A stretch of 64,000 bases of DNA. Source: Lysobacter sp. S4-A87 (GTDB lineage: Bacteria; Pseudomonadota; Gammaproteobacteria; Xanthomonadales; Xanthomonadaceae). The position numbers and the translations under genes were made by a program. How positions within the stretch are numbered: position 1 is the stretch's first letter; each line of letters begins with the position of its first letter. Below the pieces are notes generated by a model. The model was given only the letters and a program-made list of their open reading frames with translations. It did no database searches and was not told the origin of the DNA. The stretch covers positions 1,488,001-1,552,000 of the forward strand of contig NZ_CP093341.1 of assembly GCF_022637455.1 (NCBI RefSeq), given 5' to 3'. Of the stretch, positions 55,049 to 63,984 are shown piece by piece.

Positions 55049-55702
55049 ATGATGGTTGCCACCACGCAGTTTCGCGTGCACGGCTGTGCGTGGATCCTGC
55101 TCGCAGCTGCGGCGCTGCCCCTTGCCTGCGGTGCTGCGCCGCGTGTGGATCCCGCGCTTGTGCCCGACACCACGCTGGCAATCCCGCCGCTGCATTTGGA
55201 CAGCAACGGTGCACTCATGATCGCTCCGTCGGCCACGTCGTCGCGGCACGACTTCGACTACCTCGTCGGCAACTGGACGCTGAGGAACCGGAAACTGAAA
55301 TCCCGGCTCACCGGCTCGACGGAATGGATCGACTTCGCGTCCCGCGTGGAGATGCACCAGATCCTCGACGGCCTCGGCAACATCGACAAGTACACCGAGC
55401 ATGGCGCGGGAAAACCGTACGAAGGCGTTGCGTTGCGGCTGTTCGATCCCGCGACACGGCTGTGGAGCATCTATTGGGCGGACGGCAACTCCGGGCGCCT
55501 GGACCCGCCGGTCGTCGGATCGTTCGAGAACAAGGTCGGTCACTTCTTCGCCCGGGATACCTACAAGGGCAAGAAGATCATCGTGGTGTTCCGATGGGAC
55601 GTGCGCAACCCGCAGTTGCCGATCTGGAGCCAGGCGTTCTCCACCGATGAGGGCAAGACCTGGGAGTGGAACTCGATCAACGTTTCGGAACGCGTCAAGT
55701 AG
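55049..55702 (+). CDS. Secreted DUF1579-like protein
   Basis: A 217-residue protein with an N-terminal hydrophobic signal (AWILLAAAALPLACGA, about 14-29). The mature domain starts HDFDYLVGNWTLRNRKL and contains GVALRLFDPATRLWSIYWAD, WSQAFSTDEGKTWEWN and similar blocks. These resemble a lipocalin-like family often found in secreted form. No enzymatic residues are evident. ccggagg (55035-55041) supports the ATG at 55049. It is a single gene, convergent with the M13 peptidase. Confidence 0.72.
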   Translation: MMVATTQFRVHGCAWILLAAAALPLACGAAPRVDPALVPDTTLAIPPLHLDSNGALMIAPSATSSRHDFDYLVGNWTLRNRKLKSRLTGSTEWIDFASRVEMHQILDGLGNIDKYTEHGAGKPYEGVALRLFDPATRLWSIYWADGNSGRLDPPVVGSFENKVGHFFARDTYKGKKIIVVFRWDVRNPQLPIWSQAFSTDEGKTWEWNSINVSERVK

Positions 55703-55768
55703 CGCGTCCATGTAAACCCGCACCGGAACGCGCTTCACCACACTCGCTCCCCGACGCATTCGACGATC

Positions 55769-55794
55769 AAAGGCCCGCCACCGGGCGGGCCTTT
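55769..55794. terminator. Bidirectional terminator-like hairpin
   Basis: An 11-bp perfect stem aaaggcccgcc/ggcgggccttt with a 4-nt loop lies between convergent genes. Confidence 0.8.
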
Positions 55795-55828
55795 GACGAG
55801 TGCAGCCGGCCAGCTCAGTTCCCGCGCT

Positions 55829-57850
55829 TCACCACACTTCGCAACGATCCGCCTGCAGCCGGACCATCGGTGCATCCGCCTTGCACTGGAAGGCCTGGCG
55901 GAACTCCGGCAGGTTCGACAGCGGCCCGTTGACGCGGAACTTGGCGATCGGGTGCGGGTCGCCCTGGATCATGCTGCGCTGGGTCTCGATGCGCGTTTCG
56001 TCACCACGCCACTGGCCCCACGCGATGAAGAACTGCTGCTCGGGAGTGAACCCGTCGATGGTCGGCTCCGGGCCCTTGCCTTCGCGCGATTTCAGGTAGC
56101 CGCGGTAGGCGAGCTTGGCGCCTGCGAGGTCGCCGATGGATTCGCCCAGCACCAGCTTGCCGTTGTGATGGACGCCAGGCTCGATGAAGTAGCCCTCGAA
56201 CTGGTTCACCACGCACTGGCCCTTCGCCTGGAACTGCTTGTTGTCCTCGGGTGTCCACCAGTTGGCCAACCTGCCCTGCGCGTCGAACTGCGCGCCCTGG
56301 TCGTCGAAGCCATGGCTGATCTCGTGGCCGATGACCACGCCGATCGCGCCGTAGTTGACGGCGTCGGTGGCGTTCACGTCGAACGCCGGCGGCTGCAGGA
56401 TGCCGGCCGGGAACACGATCTCGTTCTGCAGCGGGTTGTAGTACGCATTCGAGGTCGGCGGCGTCATGCCCCAGCGACTGCGATCGGTCGGCTTGCCGAC
56501 CTGGCTGCGGTTGTCGGCGACGTTCCAGCGCGACGCGGCGACGAGGTTGTCCCAGGCCGAATCCCGCGAAACTACGACGCCCTTGTAGTCCTTGAACTTG
56601 TCCGGATAGCCCAGCTTCGGGAAGAAGGTCGAGCGCTTCTCCAGGGCCTTCTTCTTGGTCGCCTCGTCCATCCAGTCGAGGCCGCGGATGGTGTCGTCCA
56701 TCGCCGCCAGGATGTTCTTCACCATGTCCTGCATGCGCGCCTTGGCTTCCGGCGGGAAGTACTTCTCCACGTACTTCTGGCCGAGCGCCTCGCCGAGCTG
56801 GGTATCGGTGAGTTCGGCGCAGCGCTTCCAGCGTGGCTTGATCTCGGTGGCGCCGGTCAGGAATTTACCGTTGAAGGCGAAGTTCTCCTCGACGAACGGC
56901 TGCGACAGCGAGTCCGCGGCGGTGTTGAGCACCTGCCACTGAAGGTAGGTTTTCCACTGCGGGAGCGGGGTCGTCGCCAGCTCCGTTTCGACCTGCTGCA
57001 GGAACTTCGGCTGGGTCACGTTCAACGCATTGCGCGGCATGCCGGCGGCATCGAAGTACTTCGCCCAGTCAAAGCTGGGCGTGAGTTTGGCCAGGTCGGA
57101 GAACGCGGTCGGGTTGTCCTGGAGCTTGGGGTCGCGCAGCTGCACGTTGTCGAACGAGGCCTGCGCCAGGCGCTTCTCGAAGGCGAACACCGAGTCGGCG
57201 TTCTGCCGCGCCTGCGCCGCCGGGATGCCTGCCAGTTCGAACATCTTCGCCACGTGCACGAGGTACTTCGCCCGCGCCTCGACGAAACGCGGTTCGTCCT
57301 TGATGTAGTAGTCGCGGTCCGGCATGCCAAGGCCGGCGGCGTAGATGTGCGCAATGGTCCTGGACGGCTCGTGCAGGTCTTCGCCGGCGAACACCGCGAA
57401 CGGCACGGCCACGCCCACGTCCTGCAGCTTTCCGATCATGCGCTGCACCCCGGCCTTGTCCTTGATCGAGTCGACCTCGGCCAGCCACGGCCGCACCGGC
57501 TTGTTGCCCAGCGCATCGACGCGCGACTCGTCCATGCATGCGGCGTAGAAGTCGCCGGCCAGCTGGCCCGCGCTGCCCCTGGGCCAGTCCGTGCGCGCGG
57601 ACAACTCGGTGAGGATGTCGCGCACGTGTTCCTTGTTGACCTCGCCCGATTGCCAGCGGCGGCTCCAGCGGTCCATGTAGTTGGGGATCGGATTCTGCTG
57701 CCGCCATGCACCGTTGGCGTAGTCGAAGAAATCGGTGCAGGCATCGCCGTTGCGGTTCATGTCTTCGGGATGTATCCCGTGCACGGCGCCGGCGGATGCG
57801 GTGGTGGCGGCGGCCAACAACGCGACGAGCGGAAGGCTGGACCTGATCAC
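55829..57850 (-). CDS. M13 family zinc metallopeptidase (neprilysin/PepO-like)
   Basis: A 673-residue secreted peptidase. The zinc site is VIGHEISHGFDDQGAQ with His509, Glu510 and His513. The third ligand lies in LGESIGDLAGAKLAYRGY. NAYYNPLQNEIVFPAGILQPP and the final CEVW are the M13 hallmarks. I start at the GTG at 57850: aagggg is correctly spaced and the result is a clean signal peptide (IRSSLPLVALLAAATTASA). A tatagt -10 box covers the upstream GTG at 57883, so that start is unlikely. It would cleave peptides of up to about 40 residues in the periplasm. Confidence 0.93.
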   Translation of the reverse strand: MIRSSLPLVALLAAATTASAGAVHGIHPEDMNRNGDACTDFFDYANGAWRQQNPIPNYMDRWSRRWQSGEVNKEHVRDILTELSARTDWPRGSAGQLAGDFYAACMDESRVDALGNKPVRPWLAEVDSIKDKAGVQRMIGKLQDVGVAVPFAVFAGEDLHEPSRTIAHIYAAGLGMPDRDYYIKDEPRFVEARAKYLVHVAKMFELAGIPAAQARQNADSVFAFEKRLAQASFDNVQLRDPKLQDNPTAFSDLAKLTPSFDWAKYFDAAGMPRNALNVTQPKFLQQVETELATTPLPQWKTYLQWQVLNTAADSLSQPFVEENFAFNGKFLTGATEIKPRWKRCAELTDTQLGEALGQKYVEKYFPPEAKARMQDMVKNILAAMDDTIRGLDWMDEATKKKALEKRSTFFPKLGYPDKFKDYKGVVVSRDSAWDNLVAASRWNVADNRSQVGKPTDRSRWGMTPPTSNAYYNPLQNEIVFPAGILQPPAFDVNATDAVNYGAIGVVIGHEISHGFDDQGAQFDAQGRLANWWTPEDNKQFQAKGQCVVNQFEGYFIEPGVHHNGKLVLGESIGDLAGAKLAYRGYLKSREGKGPEPTIDGFTPEQQFFIAWGQWRGDETRIETQRSMIQGDPHPIAKFRVNGPLSNLPEFRQAFQCKADAPMVRLQADRCEVW

Positions 57851-57934
57851 GGCAACGCCCCTTGCTGGGATGGTGGCCGCCACTATAGCCGCAGGGTTCC
57901 CCCGGACCCGTCCCGGAAGTCCTGCCCTCCCCGG

Positions 57935-58477
57935 CTATTCCTGCCCGCGATCCAGGTGGGTCAGGTCCAGGTGGGTCAGGTCCTGATGGGTAAGGTCCTG
58001 ATGGGTAAGGAACAGGCGCAGATCGAACTCCAGCTGGTGGTAGTCGGGCTCCATGTGCGTGCACAGCTGGTAGAAGGCCTTGTTGTGGTCGGCTTCCTTC
58101 AGGTGCGCGAGCTCGTGCACGACGATCATCTTCAGGAACTCGGCAGGCGCATCGCGGAACACCGTGGCAATGCGGATCTCGCGACTGGCCTTGAGCCTGC
58201 CGCCGTGCATGCGCGAGATCGCAGTATGGGTGCCGAGCGCATGCTTCATCACCTGCAGCTTGCTGTCATAGAGCACCTTGCCCAGGGGCACCGATTTGCG
58301 CAGGTGGCGGTCCTTGAGTGCCTGGACGTAGTCGTACAGCTGGCCATCGCTGCGAACCGCGTGCGCCTGGCCGTACTTGTCGGCGAGCATCGTGCCCAGC
58401 CGATCCTGCTCGATCAGCTCGCGAACGCGCGCCTGCAGATGCGGCGGGTAGCCAGCGAGGTACTTCAGGTCCTGCAT
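57935..58477 (-). CDS. YgjP-like metallopeptidase with tandem C-terminal repeat
   Basis: A 180-residue cytoplasmic protein of the YgjP/WLM-like (DUF45, M48-related) family. The zinc motif is VVHELAHLKEADHNKAFYQL with a downstream Glu/Asp-rich block HMEPDYHQLE. It ends in an unusual run of LTHQD and LTHLD units, encoded by four 15-bp repeats, followed by RGQE. The ATG at 58477 is used; a GTG two codons earlier is possible. The repeats are beyond the conserved domain and may vary between strains. Confidence 0.85.
   Translation of the reverse strand: MQDLKYLAGYPPHLQARVRELIEQDRLGTMLADKYGQAHAVRSDGQLYDYVQALKDRHLRKSVPLGKVLYDSKLQVMKHALGTHTAISRMHGGRLKASREIRIATVFRDAPAEFLKMIVVHELAHLKEADHNKAFYQLCTHMEPDYHQLEFDLRLFLTHQDLTHQDLTHLDLTHLDRGQE
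57951..58010. repeat. 15-bp minisatellite, four units, in the metallopeptidase gene
   Basis: Two copies of tccaggtgggtcagg (57951-57980) are followed by two copies of tcctgatgggtaagg (57981-58010). The units are exact within each pair and differ at four positions between pairs. The repeat is in frame. Confidence 0.9.
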
Positions 58478-58510
58478 CGGCACGGGGACGGCGGTGGCGG
58501 GGTCGAGGGG

Positions 58511-58516
58511 TATAAT
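58511..58516 (+). promoter_or_regulatory. Consensus -10 box before the DUF2058 gene
   Basis: tataat is a perfect -10. No -35 match is apparent. A start near 58523 would give a leader of about 50 nt. Confidence 0.5.
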
Positions 58517-58572
58517 GGGCCGGAAATACCCGGCTAGAAATAGCGACCAACCAGCAACTTAGAAGCAGCGAC

Positions 58573-59127
58573 ATGGCGAAGGCGAATCCGCTTCAGGAAC
58601 AACTGCTCAAGGCGGGCCTCGTCAAGAAGTCCAAGGTGGCCGAGGTGGCGCGCGAGCAGAACAAGGCCCGGCACGCCAAGGGTCCGTCCGGGCCCGGCGA
58701 GATCCAGCTGGAAGCGGAGCGGGCACGGGCCGAGAAGGCCGAGCGCGACCGCGCACTGGCGGCGGAGCGCAAAGCCCAGGCACGCATCGCCGAACTTCGC
58801 GCCCAGGCGCGGCAGATCATCGAGGACAGGAAGGTACCGCGCACGGGCGAGAGCGAGTACCGCTTCACCGCCGACGGCGCCATCCGCACCCTGCTGGTCG
58901 ATGCGGACCTGCGCAGGAAGTTGTCCTCCGGCGTGCTCGTTATCGCCCGCCTCGACGACCGCTACGAACTGCTGCCGCGCGCGGCCGCCGACAAGGTGCG
59001 TGAACGCGACGCCAGCATGATCGTGCTCGACCATGGCCAGGAGGCCGGCACCGCGCCGTCCGCCGCAACCTCCGAAGACGATGCGTACTACGCGCGGTTC
59101 CAGGTTCCCGACGACCTGATCTGGTGA
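58573..59127 (+). CDS. DUF2058 (YaiL-like) protein
   Basis: A 184-residue protein of the DUF2058 family. It starts MAKANPLQEQLLKAGLVKKSK, then has a charged Ala/Arg/Glu-rich helix (about 45-85, probably coiled coil) and a conserved C-terminal domain. That domain has YRFTADGAIRTLLVDADLRRKL and ends FQVPDDLIW. It has been called a nucleoprotein/polynucleotide-associated protein; biochemical function is unknown. It is divergent from the metallopeptidase gene. Confidence 0.88.
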   Translation: MAKANPLQEQLLKAGLVKKSKVAEVAREQNKARHAKGPSGPGEIQLEAERARAEKAERDRALAAERKAQARIAELRAQARQIIEDRKVPRTGESEYRFTADGAIRTLLVDADLRRKLSSGVLVIARLDDRYELLPRAAADKVRERDASMIVLDHGQEAGTAPSAATSEDDAYYARFQVPDDLIW

Positions 59128-59148
59128 TCGCTCGGCGACCCGGTGCTA

Positions 59149-60201
59149 TCACCGCGCAGCCCTGGCCCCGCTGATGTCTGCAAGGTTGCCAAGCGCCGTG
59201 CGCGTGGCGTGCTGGTCTTCCGCTGCCAGCCGGTCGATCTCCGCGGCGAGCGTTTCAATCCGGTCCATGCGGGCGTTGTAGCGGTCCACTGCCGCGTCGT
59301 CGGAGAAGTACAGGCCGCCCTCATCGAATGATGTCGACCCCACCAGGGCGTCCATCATGTCCAGCACCGCAAGGTACTCGGCACGCGCGGCATTCTGCGT
59401 TTCCAGGATCCGCCGACTGCGATCCAGTCGCACTGCCTGGGAGGCCCTGTGGCCGTTCCAGAACTTCAGCCATTGGCCCCGTTCGGGAACCTTTCCCTGC
59501 AGTGCTGCGTCGAGCTCGCCGAGCGCACCGTCGGAAACCTTCATCTGCAGGCCCATCACATCCATGGCCGCGTGCACCTGCCGTCGGCCCCAGTCGATGC
59601 GCTCGTGCGTGGTCAGGTTCCCGGGCGCCAGCACGTCCTCCATCGGGATCGTCGCGAGCTGGCGATCCAGTTCGACGAGTTCCTTGCCACAGCGGCTCGC
59701 GGCGTCCTGGAAGCTCAGGCGAATGAAGCGGACGATCTCGGCGTCCGAACGCGGAACCACGCCGGACGCCAACCATTGCTGGTCGCGGGCGGAGAGCGCA
59801 GCGACCACGGGGCGACCGGAGCCGTCGTCGGCGTCCAGGGCCTGATGGGCGATCGCCGCCATCGCGACACGCTCGTCAAGCAGTGCCATGTCGCGCTTCG
59901 GGAAGGGGCGACCGTTGTACTGCAGGCCAGCCACGAATGTGAGCAGGCAGAAGAACCAGACCCAGGACACGCGCAGCGGTTTGCGCAGACCGACCATGAT
60001 CCATCCGACTGCAAGCGGAACCAGCGCCAGGCCAACGGCGATGACATTCCACGCCCCTTGTCCCGCGCCCGACGCCGCATAGGCCCGCGCGGCCGCCACG
60101 CCCAGCGCCGTCGTGAGTGCCAGCATGCCGAGCACGTGCGGCCAACGTCGACCGGGGAGTGCCTGGGTTGCGCGCATGGGCGATTGCAACGGCTGGTTCA
60201 T
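59149..60201 (-). CDS. Membrane protein of unknown function
   Basis: A 350-residue protein with two or three N-terminal membrane helices. They lie near residues 23-42 (HVLGMLALTTALGVAAARA), 53-71 (VIAVGLALVPLAVGWIMVG) and 79-93 (VSWVWFFCLLTFVAG). A long helical region follows to the end, with no recognised motif. aggggg precedes the ATG at 60201. It lies 57 bp downstream of the large histidine kinase gene on the same strand, so it may be co-transcribed with it. Whether it is a partner or target of that sensor is an open inference. Confidence 0.65.
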   Translation of the reverse strand: MNQPLQSPMRATQALPGRRWPHVLGMLALTTALGVAAARAYAASGAGQGAWNVIAVGLALVPLAVGWIMVGLRKPLRVSWVWFFCLLTFVAGLQYNGRPFPKRDMALLDERVAMAAIAHQALDADDGSGRPVVAALSARDQQWLASGVVPRSDAEIVRFIRLSFQDAASRCGKELVELDRQLATIPMEDVLAPGNLTTHERIDWGRRQVHAAMDVMGLQMKVSDGALGELDAALQGKVPERGQWLKFWNGHRASQAVRLDRSRRILETQNAARAEYLAVLDMMDALVGSTSFDEGGLYFSDDAAVDRYNARMDRIETLAAEIDRLAAEDQHATRTALGNLADISGARAAR

Positions 60202-60258
60202 TCGTAGTCCCCCTGGTGGAAAGCATTGCAACCCACGCTGTGCGGGCTCCGCACAAGG

Positions 60259-63200
60259 CTACCGGCGCGGAACGCCCTCGAGCAGGCCCGCCAGCATCGC
60301 CCCGGTCACCGGCTTGCGCAGGAAGCCATGGAATCCCGCCGCAGTCGCCTGTGGCTCGGCGTCGGCGTCGGCGCGCGCGGTGATCGCCAGCAGCGGCCGG
60401 CTGAAGCCCTGCGCACGCAACTGTTCGGCCAATGCAAGGCCATCCATGCCGGGCAGGTCCAGGTCGAGCAGCGCCGCGTCGAACGATGCGGTGGCTGCTT
60501 CGGCCAGTGCCGACAGGCCATGCGCGGCATGCGTTACCCGATGCCCCTGCGCACGCAGCAAGCCGCTGATGACTTCGGCGACGGTCGGGTCGTCCTCGAC
60601 CAGCAGCAACGACAGCGGCCCGCCACGCGATGCCAGCAGTGCGTCGCCAGCATCGTGCGCCGATGGCGCCACTGCTTCGGCGAGCGGAAGGTCGACGATG
60701 AACCGGGCGCCCTCGCCCGGCGTGCTTTCGACGCGGATGCTGCCGCCCATGGCTTCGGCCAGCTCCTGGCAAATCGCCAGGCCCAGCCCGCTGCCACCGT
60801 AGCGCGCGGCCGTGCGTACGCCTTCGGCCTGCTCGAAGCGCCGGAACAGCCGCACCAGTTGTTCCTCGCTGATGCCCGGGCCGGTGTCGGCGACCTCGAA
60901 GCGCACGCCCTGCGGCGACAGCGCGGACACGCGCAGCGATACCGAACCCTTTTCGGTGAACTTGATGGCATTGCCGAGCAGGTTGAGCAGGATCTGGCAG
61001 ACGCGGTTGGCGTCGCCACGCAATCCGGCCGGTGCACCGGTGCCGATGTCGGCGTTGAATGCCAGGCCGCGTTGCCGCGCCAGGGGCGCCATCAGCGAGG
61101 CGGCCTCGTCGACCACCTCGTGCAGGGCGAACGGCGCATCGGCGAGTTCGAGCTTGCCCGATTCGATCCGCGCCAGGTCCAGTGCGTCGTTGACCAGGCG
61201 CAGCAGGTGGCGCCCGGCGCGACGGATCGAATCGACGTAACCGCGCTGGCGATGGTCGAGCGGCGTGTCCATCAACAGCTCGCTCATGCCCAGCACGCCG
61301 GTCATGGGCGTGCGCACTTCGTGGCCGAGCGTGGCGAGGAACTGGGTCTTGGCCAGCGAGGCCTGCTTGGCGAGCTCGCGCTCCTGCTGGGCCAGCTGCC
61401 AGTCGTGCCTGCGCTTGAGGCGACGCCGGTAGGCGTCGGCCATCCACCACCCCAGCAACGCCGCCAGCCCGACAAACCCGGCGATTGCCGGCCAGGTCTG
61501 CCACCACGGAGCGGCCACGGTGAACGAGATCGTCTGCGCCCGCGACCAGACGTTGTCGGCCGTGCGCGCCGCCACCTGCAGGTCGTAGCGACCCGGCTTC
61601 AGCTGCGAGAAGACGCGTTCGCCGACCGAACCGACTTCGACCCAGGCGTTGTCGTAGCCCGCCAGGCGAAACCTGTACGCATGATTGCGCGCGTCATTGA
61701 ACGACAGCAGCCGCGCGACGATGCGCAGGTCGCGGTCGTCATGGCGGATCTCGAACGGTCGCGCGGGGAAGAACGAGATCCGCTGGTCGCTGCGGCGGGC
61801 GTCGATGCTCTCGATCACCAGGTGCGGCGCCTGCGTGTTCGGCCGCACCGTCGAAGGGTCGAACAGCACCAGCCCCTCGGGACTGCCGACGAGGATCTTG
61901 CCGTCGCGGCGACTGGCCACCGGCGCGATGTCGAACTCCTGGCTCGGCAAACCGTCGCGCACGCCATACACGCGCACCGCGCGCCGCTGCGGATCCACCC
62001 GGGTGAGGCCGCGCACGCTCGACATCCAGACGATGCCGGCGGCGTCCACGCTCAGGCCGCCGGCGGCGACCAGCGGCAGGCCGTCGTCGGTGCCCATGCG
62101 CCATTCCCGCTGCAGCGTCGAACCGGCCCAGCGGTACGCCTCCAGTTCGCCCAGGCGCGCCAGCCAGACCTGGCCGCGCGTATCGGTGGCAAAGCCATGG
62201 ACGCGGCCCTGGCCTGCGCCGGGAATTGGCTCGAAGCGGTGCCTGCCCGCGTTCCATCGCGACATGCCCGCGCTGCCAGCCAGCCACAGAGCGCCGTCCG
62301 GCCCCAACCCGGCCTGTTCGATGAAAACGTCGCTGGCCAGGCCGATGGCCTCGCCGGGCACCATGGTCTCGCGGATGCGGCCGTCGGGCGAACGCACCTG
62401 CATGACGCCGTCCTCGGTGATCAGCCAGACCATGCCGTCACCGGTCTCCACCAGCTTGCTCTCGCCGGCCGGCGCCGGATCGCTCTCGTCGTCGACGCTC
62501 CAGCGGCGCAACCGGTGCGATCCGGCTTCGATGCGTGCCAGGCCGCCGACATAACTCACCCAGACCGCGCCGGATCGATCCTCCAGCACGTGCGACAGGA
62601 TGTAGCCGTCGCCGACATCGCGCGCGACATGGGTGATCGCACCGCTGTCGGGGTCGAGCCGGTCGAGCACGCCACCGCTGCCGACCAGCCACATCGTTCC
62701 ATCCGCGGACGGGGCGATGCCGCGAACGTGCGCGTTGGCCAGCGAGGTGGCGTCGTCGATGCGGCGCGACATCACCGCGAACTGGCGCCAGTTCGCCGGC
62801 AGGTACCACAGTCCGTTGCTGCTGCTCGCAAACCACAGACCACCTTCGCGGTCCTGGTACGCGCCCACCCAGCCAGGACGCACGAGACCCTGCGCCGTGC
62901 CGCTGTAGAGCGGCACCACACTGAGCTTGCCGTGCTCGTCGCGACCCAGTCCCTGCGGGATGTCGAACCAGTACATGCCGCTGCGGTCGCGCAGCAGTAC
63001 ATGCAGGATCGAGTCCTTCATTCCCGCATCGGCCCACGGCGTCGCCGAGACGCGACCATCGACGTGGCGCACGCCGACGCCGCGCGGGGTTGCGAACCAG
63101 AGCGTGCCGTCGGCCTCGGCCGTGATGCCGTTGACCAGCGGCGAACTCAGCGCGTTCGGCGGCAGGCGCTCGAAGGCGCGACCGGTCCAGCGCGCGACGC

Positions 63201-63795
63201 CGCCCTTGGTGCCGGCCCAGAGGCTGCCATCGGGCGCGACCACCAGCTGCCCGACCTCGGCATCGGGCAGGCTGCGCGGGTCGCCGGCGAGCGGCATGAA
63301 ACGGGTGACCTTGCCGTCGCCATCGAGCCGGTGCAGGCCGCCGAACGAGGTGCCGAACCAGATCGAGCCGTCGGGCGTGGAGGTCACGGCCCACACGGTG
63401 TCGCTGCCGATCTGCGGCGTGTTGGCGCGGTTGTAGTAACGGAACTGCTTGCGGTCGGTGTCGAGCATCGCCAGCCCGGCCTGGCTGGTGCCGATCCAGA
63501 CACGGTTGCGCGCATCGACGTGGACGGCCCAGACGAAGTTGTCGCGCAGGCCGTGCTCGGCGCGCCAGATGCGGAAACCGATGCCGTCGTAGCGCGCCAG
63601 TCCGTCGCTGGTCGCGATCCACAGATAGCCGTTGTGGTCTTCGGTGATGCCGTTGATGCGGTTGGACGGCAGGCCATCGGCCACGGTGATCTGGCGCGGC
63701 CGCGGGGTCTCCGGAACGGCGGCGTGGACCGGCCAGAGCGCTGCACTTGCCAGCCACAGCAGCAGCACCATCCTTGCGATCGCTCGTGTCCGCAT
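60259..63795 (-). CDS. Hybrid sensor histidine kinase with periplasmic beta-propeller
   Basis: A 1178-residue one-protein sensor. The Sec signal (VLLLWLASAALWPVHAA) is followed by about 650 residues of propeller repeats (each with ITEDHNGYLWIATSDGLARY-type blades, the two-component-propeller family). A Y_Y_Y domain comes next (ending GRYDLQVAARTADNVWS). A membrane helix near 770-790 leads into the HisKA domain with His825 in LGHEVRTPM. The HATPase domain has the N box NLLGNAIKF and the G boxes DTGPGI and GSGLGLAI. A C-terminal receiver domain has Asp1111 in LLDLDLPGMDG. No DNA-binding or Hpt domain follows. The architecture resembles the glycan-sensing systems of Bacteroidetes, minus the AraC output. 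Confidence 0.92.
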   Translation of the reverse strand: MRTRAIARMVLLLWLASAALWPVHAAVPETPRPRQITVADGLPSNRINGITEDHNGYLWIATSDGLARYDGIGFRIWRAEHGLRDNFVWAVHVDARNRVWIGTSQAGLAMLDTDRKQFRYYNRANTPQIGSDTVWAVTSTPDGSIWFGTSFGGLHRLDGDGKVTRFMPLAGDPRSLPDAEVGQLVVAPDGSLWAGTKGGVARWTGRAFERLPPNALSSPLVNGITAEADGTLWFATPRGVGVRHVDGRVSATPWADAGMKDSILHVLLRDRSGMYWFDIPQGLGRDEHGKLSVVPLYSGTAQGLVRPGWVGAYQDREGGLWFASSSNGLWYLPANWRQFAVMSRRIDDATSLANAHVRGIAPSADGTMWLVGSGGVLDRLDPDSGAITHVARDVGDGYILSHVLEDRSGAVWVSYVGGLARIEAGSHRLRRWSVDDESDPAPAGESKLVETGDGMVWLITEDGVMQVRSPDGRIRETMVPGEAIGLASDVFIEQAGLGPDGALWLAGSAGMSRWNAGRHRFEPIPGAGQGRVHGFATDTRGQVWLARLGELEAYRWAGSTLQREWRMGTDDGLPLVAAGGLSVDAAGIVWMSSVRGLTRVDPQRRAVRVYGVRDGLPSQEFDIAPVASRRDGKILVGSPEGLVLFDPSTVRPNTQAPHLVIESIDARRSDQRISFFPARPFEIRHDDRDLRIVARLLSFNDARNHAYRFRLAGYDNAWVEVGSVGERVFSQLKPGRYDLQVAARTADNVWSRAQTISFTVAAPWWQTWPAIAGFVGLAALLGWWMADAYRRRLKRRHDWQLAQQERELAKQASLAKTQFLATLGHEVRTPMTGVLGMSELLMDTPLDHRQRGYVDSIRRAGRHLLRLVNDALDLARIESGKLELADAPFALHEVVDEAASLMAPLARQRGLAFNADIGTGAPAGLRGDANRVCQILLNLLGNAIKFTEKGSVSLRVSALSPQGVRFEVADTGPGISEEQLVRLFRRFEQAEGVRTAARYGGSGLGLAICQELAEAMGGSIRVESTPGEGARFIVDLPLAEAVAPSAHDAGDALLASRGGPLSLLLVEDDPTVAEVISGLLRAQGHRVTHAAHGLSALAEAATASFDAALLDLDLPGMDGLALAEQLRAQGFSRPLLAITARADADAEPQATAAGFHGFLRKPVTGAMLAGLLEGVPRR

Positions 63796-63926
63796 TGCCC
63801 CTGTCCGGCTTCCTGTCCCCGCCGCTAGGCTGGTCGAAGCGCCGGTGCGGCGCAAGTCCACGGCGGCTGGGCCGATGCCTGCAACGATCCGTTGCGGGCG
63901 TCCACGGACCCGTTCACCCGCCTGCG

Positions 63927-63954
63927 CCTAGAATCACTCCCCTAGAATCGCTCC
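63927..63954 (+). promoter_or_regulatory. Two tandem 14-bp repeats, each with a tagaat box
   Basis: cctagaatcactcc (63927-63940) is followed directly by cctagaatcgctcc (63941-63954), differing at one base. Both hold a -10-like tagaat. They lie between the histidine kinase gene and the ATG at 63985, in a gap (63796-63984) that otherwise shows nothing. Confidence 0.45.
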
Positions 63955-63984
63955 CTTGGATTGCCGCCCCCGGGATCGCCCGCC

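Noticed and set aside
55793-58537. A 914-codon open frame opposite the M13 peptidase and metallopeptidase genes
   Set aside because: It is an antisense shadow: it spans two genes and a terminator and has no recognisable domain.
60226-63828. A very long open frame on the strand opposite the hybrid histidine kinase
   Set aside because: It mirrors the kinase gene, has a composition typical of antisense frames in high-GC DNA and matches no family. The kinase motifs on the minus strand are decisive.
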